Source of the DNA: Takakia lepidozioides
Taxonomy: Eukaryota; Streptophyta; Takakiopsida; Takakiales; Takakiaceae
NCBI GenBank assembly: GCA_030704615.1
Contig: CM060732.1
Location: 24,428,001 to 24,492,000, forward strand
Reading direction: 5' to 3'
DNA: 64,000 nucleotides
Shown: piece by piece, positions 12,301-22,845 of the stretch
Numbering within the stretch: the first letter of the stretch is position 1
Layout of the letters: the number at the start of each line of letters is the position of its first letter
Notes under the pieces: model-generated
What the model was told of the DNA's origin: nothing
The model's database searches: none
Seen by the model: the letters and a program-made list of their open reading frames with translations, nothing else
Program-made: the position numbers and the translations under genes

Positions 12301-12934
12301 ACGGGGACCACGTGGAGAGTGTATGGGTCGACGCGTGGCGTCGTCCCCACGCAATGGCAGTGACAGGTACGACTGCTAGTGGAAAGACGCAGAGTGCTTG
12401 TGCTATCTCGGGACTGCTTTGGCCAACTCCGCTGCCACTGTGCTAGTTGGTTGCACTACAGTAGGAAAGCACGAAAAATGAGCACTTGTAGTGGTTTGTG
12501 TGAGTTTCCAACTGACCTGCATTCTAAGCTGAAAATATGGTTCTGATGCATTCTACTGGTTTTAGTGGTTCACCCATATGCAGGGGGAATTGAGAAGCAA
12601 TGATACTAGGCGAGACTGAGAACACAGACCACGATGCATGCACAACATCACGCTAATGAACCAAATAGACGAGGCAACAGGGAGACCAAAGACCATCACA
12701 CATACACATAGAAGGTCGACGGACACGACGACAAGTCAGGAAATGTGATATTACATTCAAATTAGAGACCGTCACGGCACACCTGCATATGAGCAAGACT
12801 AAATGCCAACATACATGGTTGCCGGACATCACTTAAACTGTCATGGCCCAAATGTTCAAAACTGGTAACGTGAGTATCATACACACTTCTATGAGTATCA
12901 TTACACATCCAACAAGGACTACAAACATGAAATG
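12301..12934. other. No gene recognised
   Basis: Downstream of the En/Spm-type gene, which ends at 12935. No open frame with a recognisable product. It may contain the 3' end and terminus of that element. Confidence 0.3.
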
Positions 12935-13995
12935 TCACTTGATACTTTCACCTTTCCTCATACTCTTCTCTGGCCACAGAGTCACCGTGCCTTTCACGTG
13001 CACTAGTGTGGTCTGGGGGGGGGCATCGTCCACATTTGGGCAAGGCAATGTAACACTTGGAAGCATGATCTCGTGGACTTTCACCTTGTACCACCCGGAT
13101 CGAATGTCCTTGCAGTGGAACTTGTCAACCCCGGCTATTCCCACCACTTCCGCCTTGGCGGCGGCTGTCTTTGACCGCTTGTCATGGGGGTTCAGGAGAA
13201 ACACAGGATCTGATATCTGCAGACACCAACATCAGGGTCCACTCAGCAACAAACATAGCAATGACAGGGTGAAAGTCAAGCGCAGCTGGGCATGGAAACG
13301 ATCTTGGTTGCCACAATACTGAATCAGCAGCCAATTCACGGTGTACCAATGTACCTTGAAGCGAAGCTCGTCGCTGAGGGTGGCAACTGAGGAAATCTGC
13401 CCACGTGTCTTCAACTGCAGCAGCAAAAAGAGGTTTAGTCAGACGGATAAGAATAACATGAACTCTGGTGGTTGCAATGGTATAAACACACCTCCACGGA
13501 GCAAGCTAACAAACACCCTACTCAGACCCTAGCACTACAACTTCCTGGCAAAAATAACCCTACTAAAAACCAGCCAGGCAAAGCAAGGAGCCATGAATGC
13601 ATGCCTGGGGAACCACGTCCTATTGCGATGATGGTGCCGGGGACAGCCCACTCCTCTTGCTCACCTGCAATGAATACACATTGCAACGCTTCAGGAAGTG
13701 TATCCATAAAGGAAACCAACCAAGTAGGTTTGCGGAGAGGGGCTGGGAACAACCATACCTTGGGCGCTGCCTCCTCATGCTGGGGGGGGGGGGAACCGGA
13801 ATGCTGCCGCCGTAGCACTATGGTCGTAGGCGCAGGACCCACCTTCTTCACATTCGACCCCACTGCCACTCCCTGTACATGTGGTCCCTGCAAAACATAT
13901 AGTGCCAGCCTTGCGTGAGAGGGCATCCGGGGGGAACAAAACAAACATGGACTTTGGCTTCGATGTCATGATGCAAACAATAAGGTTAGTTTCAC

Positions 13996-15135
13996 CTGCA
14001 TGGGCGCAGAAGTACTTCCCCCAACGACCCCATCCTCTCCCACATTCAAGCTGCCAGTCGGGGGCAGCTTCCACGTGCTTGTGAAGACACGCACACCCTT
14101 GGAGCAAAACAAATCTTGGCAGTAGGGCCAGACTGTTTCTAAAAGGTAGTCTGAATCGGGCCCCTCACTGACATTGCCAGTGACATCAAACGACAATGGA
14201 TGGACCATGTTCAAAGGGGAGTTCCCCCTCCCCTTGTGTGGTGAATCATCCACTAGGAGGGTGTTGGATTCGTTAAATCCTGAAAATTCCGACCACACCC
14301 TCGACAGTCTCTTCTGTAAGTTCTGTACGGCAGGCCCCTTTGTGGGGTGTGGCTCTGTCAAGGGGTCACACTCCTCTTGTGACCACACAAAGAGGGGAGA
14401 ACCCTTGACCCCCTGCATGACCACTTTGAAGATGTCTGCAACATTCCCCTTGGAAGCACAGGACCATATCCCAACGTAGAAATACCGGAAGAGAAGGTTT
14501 AAAAACTCGCAGACCTGGGGCCTTGGGAAAACATACTTGTTGGTGGTCAACACCCATGGCCAATGACGCCTCGGGTTGGGCTGAAAGTTAGGAATAGAGT
14601 GGCACATGATCCCGTTCAGGTCTAGAACAATTAGTTTCGACTTTTCTATGAAATGAGCTTTTGAAGGGGTGTCACGGGGTCTCACCTCAGTGGGTTGGGA
14701 GACAACAGTCACCCCGGAGGGCAAAGTTTCGGTCCCCCTGCAGCCTGGACCAGGCAAACTACCACCCTCTCCCCCTACAGCTTCCCCTTTTCCCCCATCA
14801 TGAGCAATGACCCCCCCATCGTCCATGTCATCCCCACCAACTTGCTGGACCTCTCCCTCTTCAACGAGTGGACCCTGCCCCCCACTGTAAATATCATCAA
14901 CAACAGCCCGGACCTCTGTCACATCCCTACCCACTACAATTACTTCCTCCTTGTCAGGTACAATGGTCGCAGCAGGGGGGTCTTCCATAATGCCACCCGT
15001 CACACCCCCTTTTTGCCCCATCATGAGTTCCACTATCTTCTTCAGTTGTGCTTCCATTCCCCTCTCCCGCTCCGCAGAGAGAGCCGCAAGCCTCTCCAGG
15101 GCCCCGATGCGGGCTGCCATTGAGTTCCCCGCTCC
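13996..15135 (-). CDS. HAD/FCP1-like phosphatase-domain exon of the transposon gene
   Basis: A 380-codon open exon, phase 0 at both ends. Residues 6-50 form a coiled coil (ARIGALERLAALSAERERGM). An acidic linker follows to about residue 165. The HAD core then begins with motif I KLIVLDLNGI, where the second Asp of the usual DxDx(T/V) is Asn. It continues with FPRPQVCEFLNLLFRYFYVG, the Ser motif GIWSCASKGN, FVWSQEECD and NTLLVDDSPHK, the Asp-Asp metal motif. This is the FCP1/NLI-interacting-factor arrangement. LDLNG-type motif I also occurs in a plant FCP1-like subgroup as I recall it, so the Asn may be ancestral and not a loss. Flanking exons encode transposon domains, so the HAD core appears to be part of, or captured by, the transposon protein. 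Catalytic activity is uncertain. Confidence 0.7.
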
Positions 15136-16794
15136 CTACGCATACAAACACCCACCCGTACTGTTAAAAACCAGAAGAAGAGGCCGAATGTGCAGGATTT
15201 CAGGCATTCGGAGATGGCTAGGTTTGGCATAACACCCCCCGTGTACCATGCGTGGGGGCCCCACATACCCACCAAATCTTAGTACAACAACAGATTCATG
15301 AATGGAAACCGGACTTCAAAACATACCTGGCTCAAAACAGACTCTGATGGGGTGCCAGTCGCAGCGTTCTTGCACTCCGCCCTGAGCTCGGACAGTGACG
15401 GGCTCCGCGCTTTGCGTCTTTTCTGTATTTGCCCATCCACACACTGTCAGTACAAAATGCCAGGAGCATATGGACAAAGCACTGCCCTGCATATCACATA
15501 ACAACTAATTCTGCACAAGCAATAAAACCCACTCGTGGGTGTCTCTTCCATCAGAACATGCCACAACGTAAGAGCAATGAGAAGGGGGTGAGGGAGATTA
15601 CCAAACGGGCTGCTTGGCCTGCAACTCCTGCCCGGCCCCAACGCAAGGGGTTCGTGACACAAGCACGCGCTTGCTTCATCCCTTCAGCCTTTGCAAGTCC
15701 ACGAGGGGACTCTCAGTAGGCAACAAGCTTATCCCAATAGGCGGGTTCAGTGTTCATTGGCCTCACACCAGTCTTCGCCCATTTATCTTTCAGTTTTGCT
15801 CTTTCTCCTTTCATTATCTTCCCACATTGCTTCACTATAAAATCACGATTGGCAGGGATAGGTGTGTACTCGTACATTCCATTTATGCCCTCTATTATTG
15901 TTGACATGGCACTCTGGGACTGCTGGTCAATGTCTTGTACGCTTGAGTCAAGGTAACGCAATTCCAGGCCATGTTCCTTACCTTCGCAGCCAGCATTGAT
16001 GACTCCATTTCCATGCACCTCCACCTTGTGGCGCTTTAGCCCTGCAGCCACCCTTCCCTCTCCATCTCCTTCCCATTGTTTCATGGCATGACGTCGTTCC
16101 TTCCTCAGCTCTGATGTCCGTTTCCTGCCCCCATGCTCTGGAGCAGCGCCGTCATACGTTGTGGGGGGTGACTGATGTGTGCCGGAGGGGGGAGGGCCGT
16201 ATGGAGATGTGGGAGGCCCCCATTGTGACGTGGCAACATCAGGAAGCCAGCGCCACGACCCCGAAGCAGGGGGGGCTCCCCATGGTGCACTCTGTTGTGG
16301 AGACCATCCGGCAGGGGGTGGGTGCCAAGGTTGGTGTTGGTTGGCATTGTGTGGTGGCTGTGAGTGCTTTGCTGCAGCTTCACTCCTCTTCTGCTGCCAA
16401 AAACATCCCACACACAAGGTGCATCAGTTGTAGTCCTACTGAACACAACGTCACCAGAGCACAAACCATCCCACAACCACAACTATGGATTGGCTGACCT
16501 CAACCCCACTCCCCTGCAGCGCAAAGTGCCAAAAACTGAAAAGGAGAGGGACAGAATGTCCTCATAACATGTAAGCCCATTCATTGGTGAAGAAACAGAA
16601 TGTGGGCGGGTTCACATCAGTACCACATGAAACTTACCAGGAAACAGAACATCCATCCGGGTTTTGCACATATCCAGTGGACATCTATTCACACAATCAG
16701 CAAATGGCTGTATGGCGGAGCCCAGCAACGGAGCCCCAAAAGGCCTAAAGACTCTCAATGTTGGTAATTAAACACAGGTGCAGACACAATTCAA

Positions 16795-17019
16795 TTGAAA
16801 GGATATTGCAGACCTAGCCTCGTTGGAGTTATCAACGCATATAGCAAATGCGTACTCCAACGCAGGTGCAATGACGTGACAAAGCAACATTTCCTTGACC
16901 TAAAAACTAGTCCCTCTGCACACAGTGGTAGACCCGAAGGTTTTTCCACGATGTCCTCCCCCATGACACAAATTGAAAACATGTTCAGGGATGTTTTCTG
17001 CCTAACTTCATTTTCTGCC
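16795..17019 (-). mobile_element. LINE-A fragments (antisense mosaic, left part)
   Basis: The plus strand reads TTGGAGTTATCAACGCATAT and TACTCCAACGCAGGTGCAAT, matching the complement of the LINE at about 50120-50225. It then jumps to ATGTCCTCCCCCATGACACA and TTCTGCCTAACTTCATTTTC, matching about 49690-49755. The two blocks are in changed order relative to the intact LINE. They lie in intron 1 of the transposon gene. Confidence 0.75.
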
Positions 17020-18125
17020 CAATCAGATCTCCTCTACGCTGATGATGTTGCCCTTTTGGCACAATCCCCGGTCTTTCTGCAACGCCATATCAAAATTTTG
17101 GAACAGTTCTGCAAAGACTATGGGATGCAAGTCAATCTTAGAAAGACCAAGATCATGGTCTTCAATGGCCAGGCTGATCGTAGATTCATCTTCAACCAGC
17201 AGGAAATTGAGATTGTCAAATCATACCGGTACCTAGGTCTGGTTATCCACTCCCCCAAGTTTCACTTTGCAGCCACTGCCTTGGACATATTGACTAAAGG
17301 TAAGGCGGCCTCTGTCCGCCTTCACGCCAAATGCAAGCAAATACATCTGCGGCATCCCCCGACCAAAAAGTGGTTGTTTGACACCGTCGTCAGCCCTGCT
17401 ACCATCAATGGTTGTGAGTTTTGGGCACCTGGTGTCCCTGTCTCCTGGTGGGAAAAGAATTTGGAACCATTACAGTCATCTTTTCTCCAAGCAATGCTTG
17501 GCGCCAGGAGCACAACTCCATCTCAGATCCTAGGTGCAGCGTTCGCATGTGTACCATTGCAATCCGAGGCACAGTTCAGGCTTACAATCTTTCTCCATAG
17601 ATTGCAAGCCCTTCCACCCAAAGGGCTAGTGGCAAGGGCCCTCACAACATCTATGAGGCTCAAAGCTGCAGGTTTCGGGAACTCCTGGTATGCTCGAGTG
17701 GACAGTTTATTGAAACGTAACGGACTTTCTACTGCTTTCCTATTACCAATGAACCCACATGAGGTGGACATCACATCCAGACATGACCGCAACAGACTCA
17801 TTCGGAGAGAGCTTATGGAATTACATGTCAAGAGAACTTGGATGCTACCCAATCTCACAACAAAGCTCCACTTCTATCGAGAGACATTCTTGGTGCTCCG
17901 CGATGATATAATCTTCAGACCAAATTACGTTTCAGCACCCTTACCTCCTTCCCTCTTGAGGGCATTGGGGCGGTTCAGGGTGGGTTCCCACAACCTACGG
18001 ATAGAGACTGGCAGATGGGAAAACCTGCAACGGGAGGACCACCTATGTCCAGCTTGCATAGGGCGCAGCAAGGAAATTGAAACTAAAGAACACTTCTTCT
18101 TCTACTGCCCTGTATACTACGACAT
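17020..18125 (+). mobile_element. LINE-B: 5'-truncated non-LTR reverse transcriptase fragment
   Basis: The 589-residue open frame 16795-18564 is chimaeric. Only this central part is retrotransposon coding sequence in sense. It starts at the RT catalytic box LLYADDVALLAQSP and continues through the thumb (MQVNLRKTKIMVFNG, SYRYLGLVIHS) and the connection region (SPATINGCEFWAP). It reaches a zinc-knuckle-like C-terminus with CPAC and HFFFYCP spacing, then stops abruptly at YYDIR. The endonuclease and the fingers of the RT are missing. It differs in sequence from the LINE at 49-54 kb, so it is a second family. The frame is long and unbroken despite truncation, suggesting recent insertion. It lies antisense within intron 1 of the transposon gene. 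Confidence 0.85.
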
Positions 18126-18200
18126 CCGTTTGAACAACTTTGTGGATATGTGCATCCCAGTTTCAGTTTCAGGAGAACTCAACGCCCAGAAAACAAGAAC
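18126..18200 (-). mobile_element. LINE-A fragment (antisense mosaic, right part)
   Basis: The plus strand reads TTGAACAACTTTGTGGATAT and GAGAACTCAACGCCCAG, matching the complement of the LINE near 50267-50326. It directly abuts the end of LINE-B on the left and exon 1 of the transposon gene on the right. Confidence 0.75.
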
Positions 18201-18639
18201 ACAAGTAGGGGTAGAACTCACCTCATGCGCAGCGGTTTTGTGCCGTTTGCGCACCTTTTGGAGAGACTCTGCAGATGGAGGTGCAATTTCCTCCGAACTG
18301 TCCTCCACCTCATCGTCGTCGCCCATGCTATACTCGCTTGTGTCAAAATCCGAACTCGAAGACCGCCCACCGCTCTGCCTTCCCTCTCGCACCGACGCCA
18401 TCTGTACCGGATTCAGTCGAGCCAGGCGGGGGCTCCTTCGCACCGCGGGGCTGGAATGTGCAGAAGTGGGAGGAGGTGATGTTGCCTCGGCGGTCGACCG
18501 CTTCTTACTAGGCGTGGACATAGACCATGACAAAGATGAAGACGAGCGAGGACATAGACCATGACCAAGACAAAGACGAGCGAGGAAGACCAAGACATGC
18601 AAAGGAGGAAAGAGGGACAAGGAGGGGAGTGTGATCACA

Positions 18640-18656
18640 CCCCCCCCCCCCCCCCC
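18640..18656. repeat. C17 homopolymer
   Basis: A run of 17 C upstream of the first exon of the transposon gene. It gives a spurious poly-Gly stretch in an N-terminally extended minus-strand frame, which is why ATG 18521 was preferred as the start. Confidence 0.8.
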
Positions 18657-18721
18657 GATCTGTAGTGAAGATCCGGCCGTTGTTGATTTCAAATATGAAC
18701 ACGTGTCGTGCATCCGTCACT

Positions 18722-20240
18722 ATGGCCTTTTCGACTTTGAGACGTTAAACCCTAAACCACTTACAATCCTCCAGACAACTAGATGTAGTGATTCACACAA
18801 CTGACATGGATCCGTTAACTTTTTTTCGTTCAAAATTAGGTGAAGGAAACACACTGCAATGATGCCGTGTATGGCTCCGCTTTACATGCATTCTTGGAGA
18901 AAATGCGCATGATGTGTGAGAAGTGAACACAGTGCTCTGCCAAATGATTCAGCAAAAACAAACTCAACTGTAGTGGTTCTCCCATCGCAGAGAAGGGTCC
19001 ATTCGACACCCATCACACCATGCCAAGTTGAGGTCCTCACACACACACCTACACATCGAGAATTTGCGAACCCACATCAGCTGGGAGAACATGGAAATTA
19101 CCCCGTGGATCACATGCAAGCATGAATGAGAAATGGGTTTATGTTACATGGGAGATTTTGGTGTACCTGCGCGACATGCAACTCTGTCTACATACTCCAT
19201 AAGTCGCTGTCCCAAGACCCAAGTGGACAGGGGAGGCCGGTGAGTCTGTACCACAAATGGTAATCATACAGCAGAGGGTACTGCTGCCCAACGTGCAAAA
19301 GCCGCCGGCTGCAGGATGTTAGGCATGCGAACTCGGGCACATCACGCCTCCTCTGCACCCCACTCCGTCCCAACCAGTGCAAAACAACCGTGCATGCATT
19401 GACTGCCCTCTGGCTTTCTCTCCAGGCATTTGGGGGTCTGCGATCTGCTACACGTAAGTGTCTTTGAATGCGACGATCAAAGGATCCGGTCACTTGCAGT
19501 TGCCGTCTCAAGGGCAGCATTGCAAGAATCAGAATTAAGTAAGAAAGATGGTGGAAGAAGCTGCAAACAGCAAATGAGTGAAGTGGCAGGGCGATGCTCC
19601 ATTTTTAACATGCTCCCCTTCCCGCCATGGTGATAGACCCACACAAATGGACTCCCTTCCCGCCACGGTGCAATTTCACGGCAACGAAACGGGATTGTCC
19701 GCCGAAACGTGATTTGGAGATGGCCTAAGACAAGTGGCGCAGGTTCTGGCCTTGTAGTTAGGTTGTTCACACTTCAATGCACAAATTTCATACACATTCA
19801 ACCATATGCCCAAGATCACAACGTCGTCAATCGTGAAAATTGAAATTCCACGTACGTCCTCCGATTCCTCACACACACACGAACTGTAGAGATAGGTCGT
19901 TTTCCAGGATGTCGTTGTTTGAGTCGATTTTGGTCATTTCTCTCAGTGTCTTGTTGAAAAGATTCTAGTTATGATGGGAAGCATCGTGATGGCTTTTAAA
20001 TGGTTTGCTGTTGAGTGTAACTTTTCATCATGTTGTGGAATCTACCGGTTGGTATAAAATGTCATCTGTCTTCTCTGCCAAAGGATGTGCGGCTGAACCT
20101 TTCAAATTGAGATTGTAGGAGGAGGGAATTGACGGTAGTGAAATGGGAGTGGCAGAGCCAAATTGAGGAATCTCTGCAAAGAGAATCCGGCCCCCTGCAA
20201 CGGCGTGCACAAACAGCATTGAAGAGGCTCCCCAACAAAA
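18722..20240. other. Presumed promoter and internal region of the En/Spm-type element
   Basis: Lies between the minus-strand transposon gene and the plus-strand transposase-associated relic, which point away from each other. No coding exon is recognised. A short duplicated phrase CCCTTCCCGCCAYGGTG occurs twice at about 19616-19665. Confidence 0.35.
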
Positions 20241-20530
20241 ATGAGTTCCCCTCGCCCATGCGGAGGACTTCCAATTAATCACCCTTGTAGACAGAACTCC
20301 CGAGATGATAGGTTGTGGGAAAGAGAAGTGGCACGTGTCCGAGCCCTTGGGCTTTCAAGGATGTCATGCCCATGTGAACGTTGTTTGGGCACTACAAGTA
20401 GATCTGAGGACGGTGTGCGCACACTAATGAGGAAGACATTCCAGGGTTGGTAATTACCACAAGGCAAATTGCAGATGTGGGTAGTGAAGGGGAAGATTAT
20501 TTGGATATAGATAGTGAGCCCAGCTGAATC
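20241..20530 (+). pseudogene. Transposase-associated zinc domain relic (CACTA tnp2 N-terminus)
   Basis: The frame contains DDRLWEREVARVRALGLS and then MSCPCERCLG with GVRTLMRKTF. This fits the Transpos_assoc pattern of plant CACTA transposases: a Trp near the start, a CPCxxC centre, then a V.xHL-like helix. A frame change follows, and the acidic tail GSEGEDYLDIDSEPS lies in another frame before a stop. The catalytic transposase that should follow was not found, so this is an internally deleted relic. It is divergent from the minus-strand En/Spm-type gene, an arrangement seen in CACTA elements. Confidence 0.5.
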
Positions 20531-21360
20531 TCAGTGTCCATTAAGCCAGCAGCTCATAGACGAGAGCTATGTTAAGGACTCTTACTGTCCTTAGAACCCA
20601 TTTTGTACAGTCCTGCAAGCGCGCAAGGGCGAGACAGTTAATAGTATCGATAATGTCCCGGTATGTGGTCCGTACTGTCTTGTGAACAAACTTTTTTTTG
20701 TTCTGCCAATATTGTTTCTGACATGTGAGGAGAGGATCGTCTTCATGTACGGGAAGTAGACGTGAATGTGTGCATGCATTTTTTGGCCCAGCTGCATGCT
20801 TTCCAGGAACAAAGACCAGTGGAATGGGAGGTGTCTCCAAAGGAGCAGGACCGAACGACACCTTTTTGTGCTTCCCTTGCTTTCCTTCTCACCGTTGTTG
20901 CATTCTCCCACCTGCCCAACAGCAGCACTCTCGAAGCAATAGCATGACATATGTTGCAACATGGTCTTCTTCACCAGCGAATGAGCTTTTTTGCTACATG
21001 TACTGCCACGTCCACATTAACATTGATCCCTGCAAGCACTTGGCAAGACACCCCAGAGCCGCAAATCCAGCAACCACCACAAACACATCTAACTGATTGT
21101 AGTGACACGGGAATAGCTCACTTGTAGAGGAATTGAACCTCCAGCCAAATGAATGGCTCTGCCCCTTGTAGCACAAGTGCGATGCAAAAACAAGGTGAGT
21201 ACAAAATGAAGAAGCACTTACGAGGTCCCCATCCCTCGGATGGGCTCCCACTTGTGCTCTGGAACTGTGCAGGCCTGACTAGCACCAAATTGCATGAATC
21301 CTAAGCCTGAATGTCAAATGCAGGTTTATGTCGCGATGCAGGTACGCCATCATCTAACCT
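20531..21360. other. No gene recognised
   Basis: Several overlapping short frames on both strands, with no domain I can name and no clear repeat. Confidence 0.3.
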
Positions 21361-22068
21361 GTAGTTTCCAGTTTCACTGGTGTCACAACTGCCTTCAAGT
21401 CAACATCAAAATTAAGTCCACCTATGCGCAAATCACAGAATGTCTCATGACACCATATGCCGCCGCTGGTTTGGCATGATATGATTGTAGTTCACAACCT
21501 TAATGAACGCTTTCAGCCTTGACCTCTTTGCGATCTTCTTCTGTGACTGCTTCTTCATAATTTATGAAAGGGAAAAGCAGCTACACATCAAATTCTTGCA
21601 AGTACAGGGGGGTACTCAGGCCTCCTTGGGAGAAAGAGTGCCATAAACACAGACACATCCTTAAATGTAAAAATTGGAGAAGCGAACGTCTGGTGGCAAT
21701 AACTGCCTAAACCAGAATTATACTCCATTCCAGCGCACATGTAAAGGGTCGGATGATAACTCGGAATCCCAGTTGGAGATAATGAGACGAATACATGACT
21801 ATCTTGCGAGTTTCAACTTTCTTGGAGGTAGTTTCCAGTTTCTCTGGTGTCACAACTGCCTTCAAGCTGGGTTTAGAGGAATTAAGTCTCACTCGCAAAT
21901 GCAGAATGTCTCCCTCATCTGCGTGGGCAAAATGGGGTTTGGCATGATATGATTGTAGTTCACAACCAAAGGGCATATTCTTCAGCCTTCACGTCTTTGC
22001 GATCTTCTTCTGTGACGCCTTCTGCATAACTTGTGAAATGGAAAAGCAGCTACACATCAAATTATTGC
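21361..22068 (+). repeat. Direct repeat pair, ~240-bp unit
   Basis: The segment at 21361-21600 recurs at 21828-22068. Both begin GTAGTTTCCAGTTTC and share GGTGTCACAACTGCCTTCAA, TTTGGCATGATATGATTGTA and AAAAGCAGCTACACATCAAA. The spacing is 467 bp, so the event may be a tandem duplication of a longer unit with internal divergence. Confidence 0.8.
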
Positions 22069-22449
22069 GATGCCACTCAATGGCACTATGAACGTTTCGA
22101 GCATGCTGTCAGAAAACTAGACGGGCAAAAACCCAATTCAACAGCCTCACCTTGCGTGTATACTTGGGAATTGATGCCAGAAGGGCATGCCCGTATGCGC
22201 GCTCCATCGTGCCTCCATCCAGCACATTCTGTAAATGATGAATGACCAAGACCCCGATGTCACACCATTCTGAGAAGCCACTACGCGCGCTCACAGTATA
22301 CGAAGGCCTTGTCGTGTCAGGATTTCCATTCCCACGTCCCGCCATGTCCAACACAGCACTTGCATCCTTGTCTCTGCCAGGTGGAGGCAGCACGTATTAA
22401 AATATCTATTCCCCCAAGGCCACATTTTGTTTACCTCTTTTTGTGAAAG

Positions 22450-22845
22450 CCACGTCAGCAAATGTGCTGCCGAGTCATGGGTGCAATGAATGCGCAGTGG
22501 TTCATGGAGTCGTTGAGTCGACTACATATTCACTTTAATGAATAAATATCTTTATTCCATTAATCGAATTAGGAAAGAAAATTTGTAGTCGCATGTGCAG
22601 TAATTACAACCACTTGTAATTTTGGCTTTTTCAAATTTTATGTATTTACGCAATTCGTAAAATAGCCCGGAATTCTGCTACGACTCCGGAGTCGTTGACC
22701 CCACTTCTGTCCGCCGTCTGAAATGCCCCCATGGGCCCACATTGTCTGTTTCGACTCTCCAGTAGTCATGTTTACTACCAAGTGGTTCCCGGAGTGGTCG
22801 CGGACATGCAGTCGAATCGGAAAAGACACGAATGCTTCTAGTGGG
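22450..22845 (+). repeat. Dispersed transposon-arm repeat, copy 1
   Basis: Matches 31135-31463 in the same orientation over about 390 bp at moderate identity, through CACTTGTAATT, CGGAGTCRTTGA and TYTRTCCGCC. The match ends at AATCGGAAAAGACACGAATG followed by CTTCTAGTG. It directly precedes an unrecognised transposon-like gene. Confidence 0.7.

Larger units (their letters stand above)
12935..18521 (-). pseudogene. En/Spm-type (Transposase_24-like) transposon gene with embedded HAD domain
   Basis: Exons read on the minus strand are 18521-18222, 16393-15602, 15422-15327, 15135-13996, 13887-13759, 13414-13355 and 13216-12935. All junctions checked are phase 0 with good GT and AG borders. Exon 1 encodes a basic and then acidic N-terminus (PAVRRSPRLARL, then DDDEVEDSSEE). 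Exon 2 is Pro-rich and then carries IVKQCGKIMKGERAKLKDKW and TEPAYWDKLVAY, the helical W/Y pattern of plant En/Spm Transposase_24 proteins. Exon 4 is described separately. The last exon (FLLNPHDKRSKT, KVKVHEIMLP, VTLWPEKSM) resembles the C-terminal domain (DUF8039 type) next to Transposase_24 in plant CACTA genes. One in-frame TGA follows TEPAYWDKLVAY, probably a decayed Trp codon. At least one exon between 13759 and 13414 may be unread. The domain assignments are by eye. Confidence 0.6.

Noticed and set aside
16795-18564. A single 589-residue plus-strand protein
   Set aside because: Both ends are antisense LINE-A or antisense transposon-gene exon sequence. Only 17020-18125 is real RT coding.
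18117-18713. 198-residue minus-strand ORF starting at 18713
   Set aside because: The start lies beyond a C17 run, and the 3' part beyond 18222 is LINE-A sequence. The real exon is 18521-18222.
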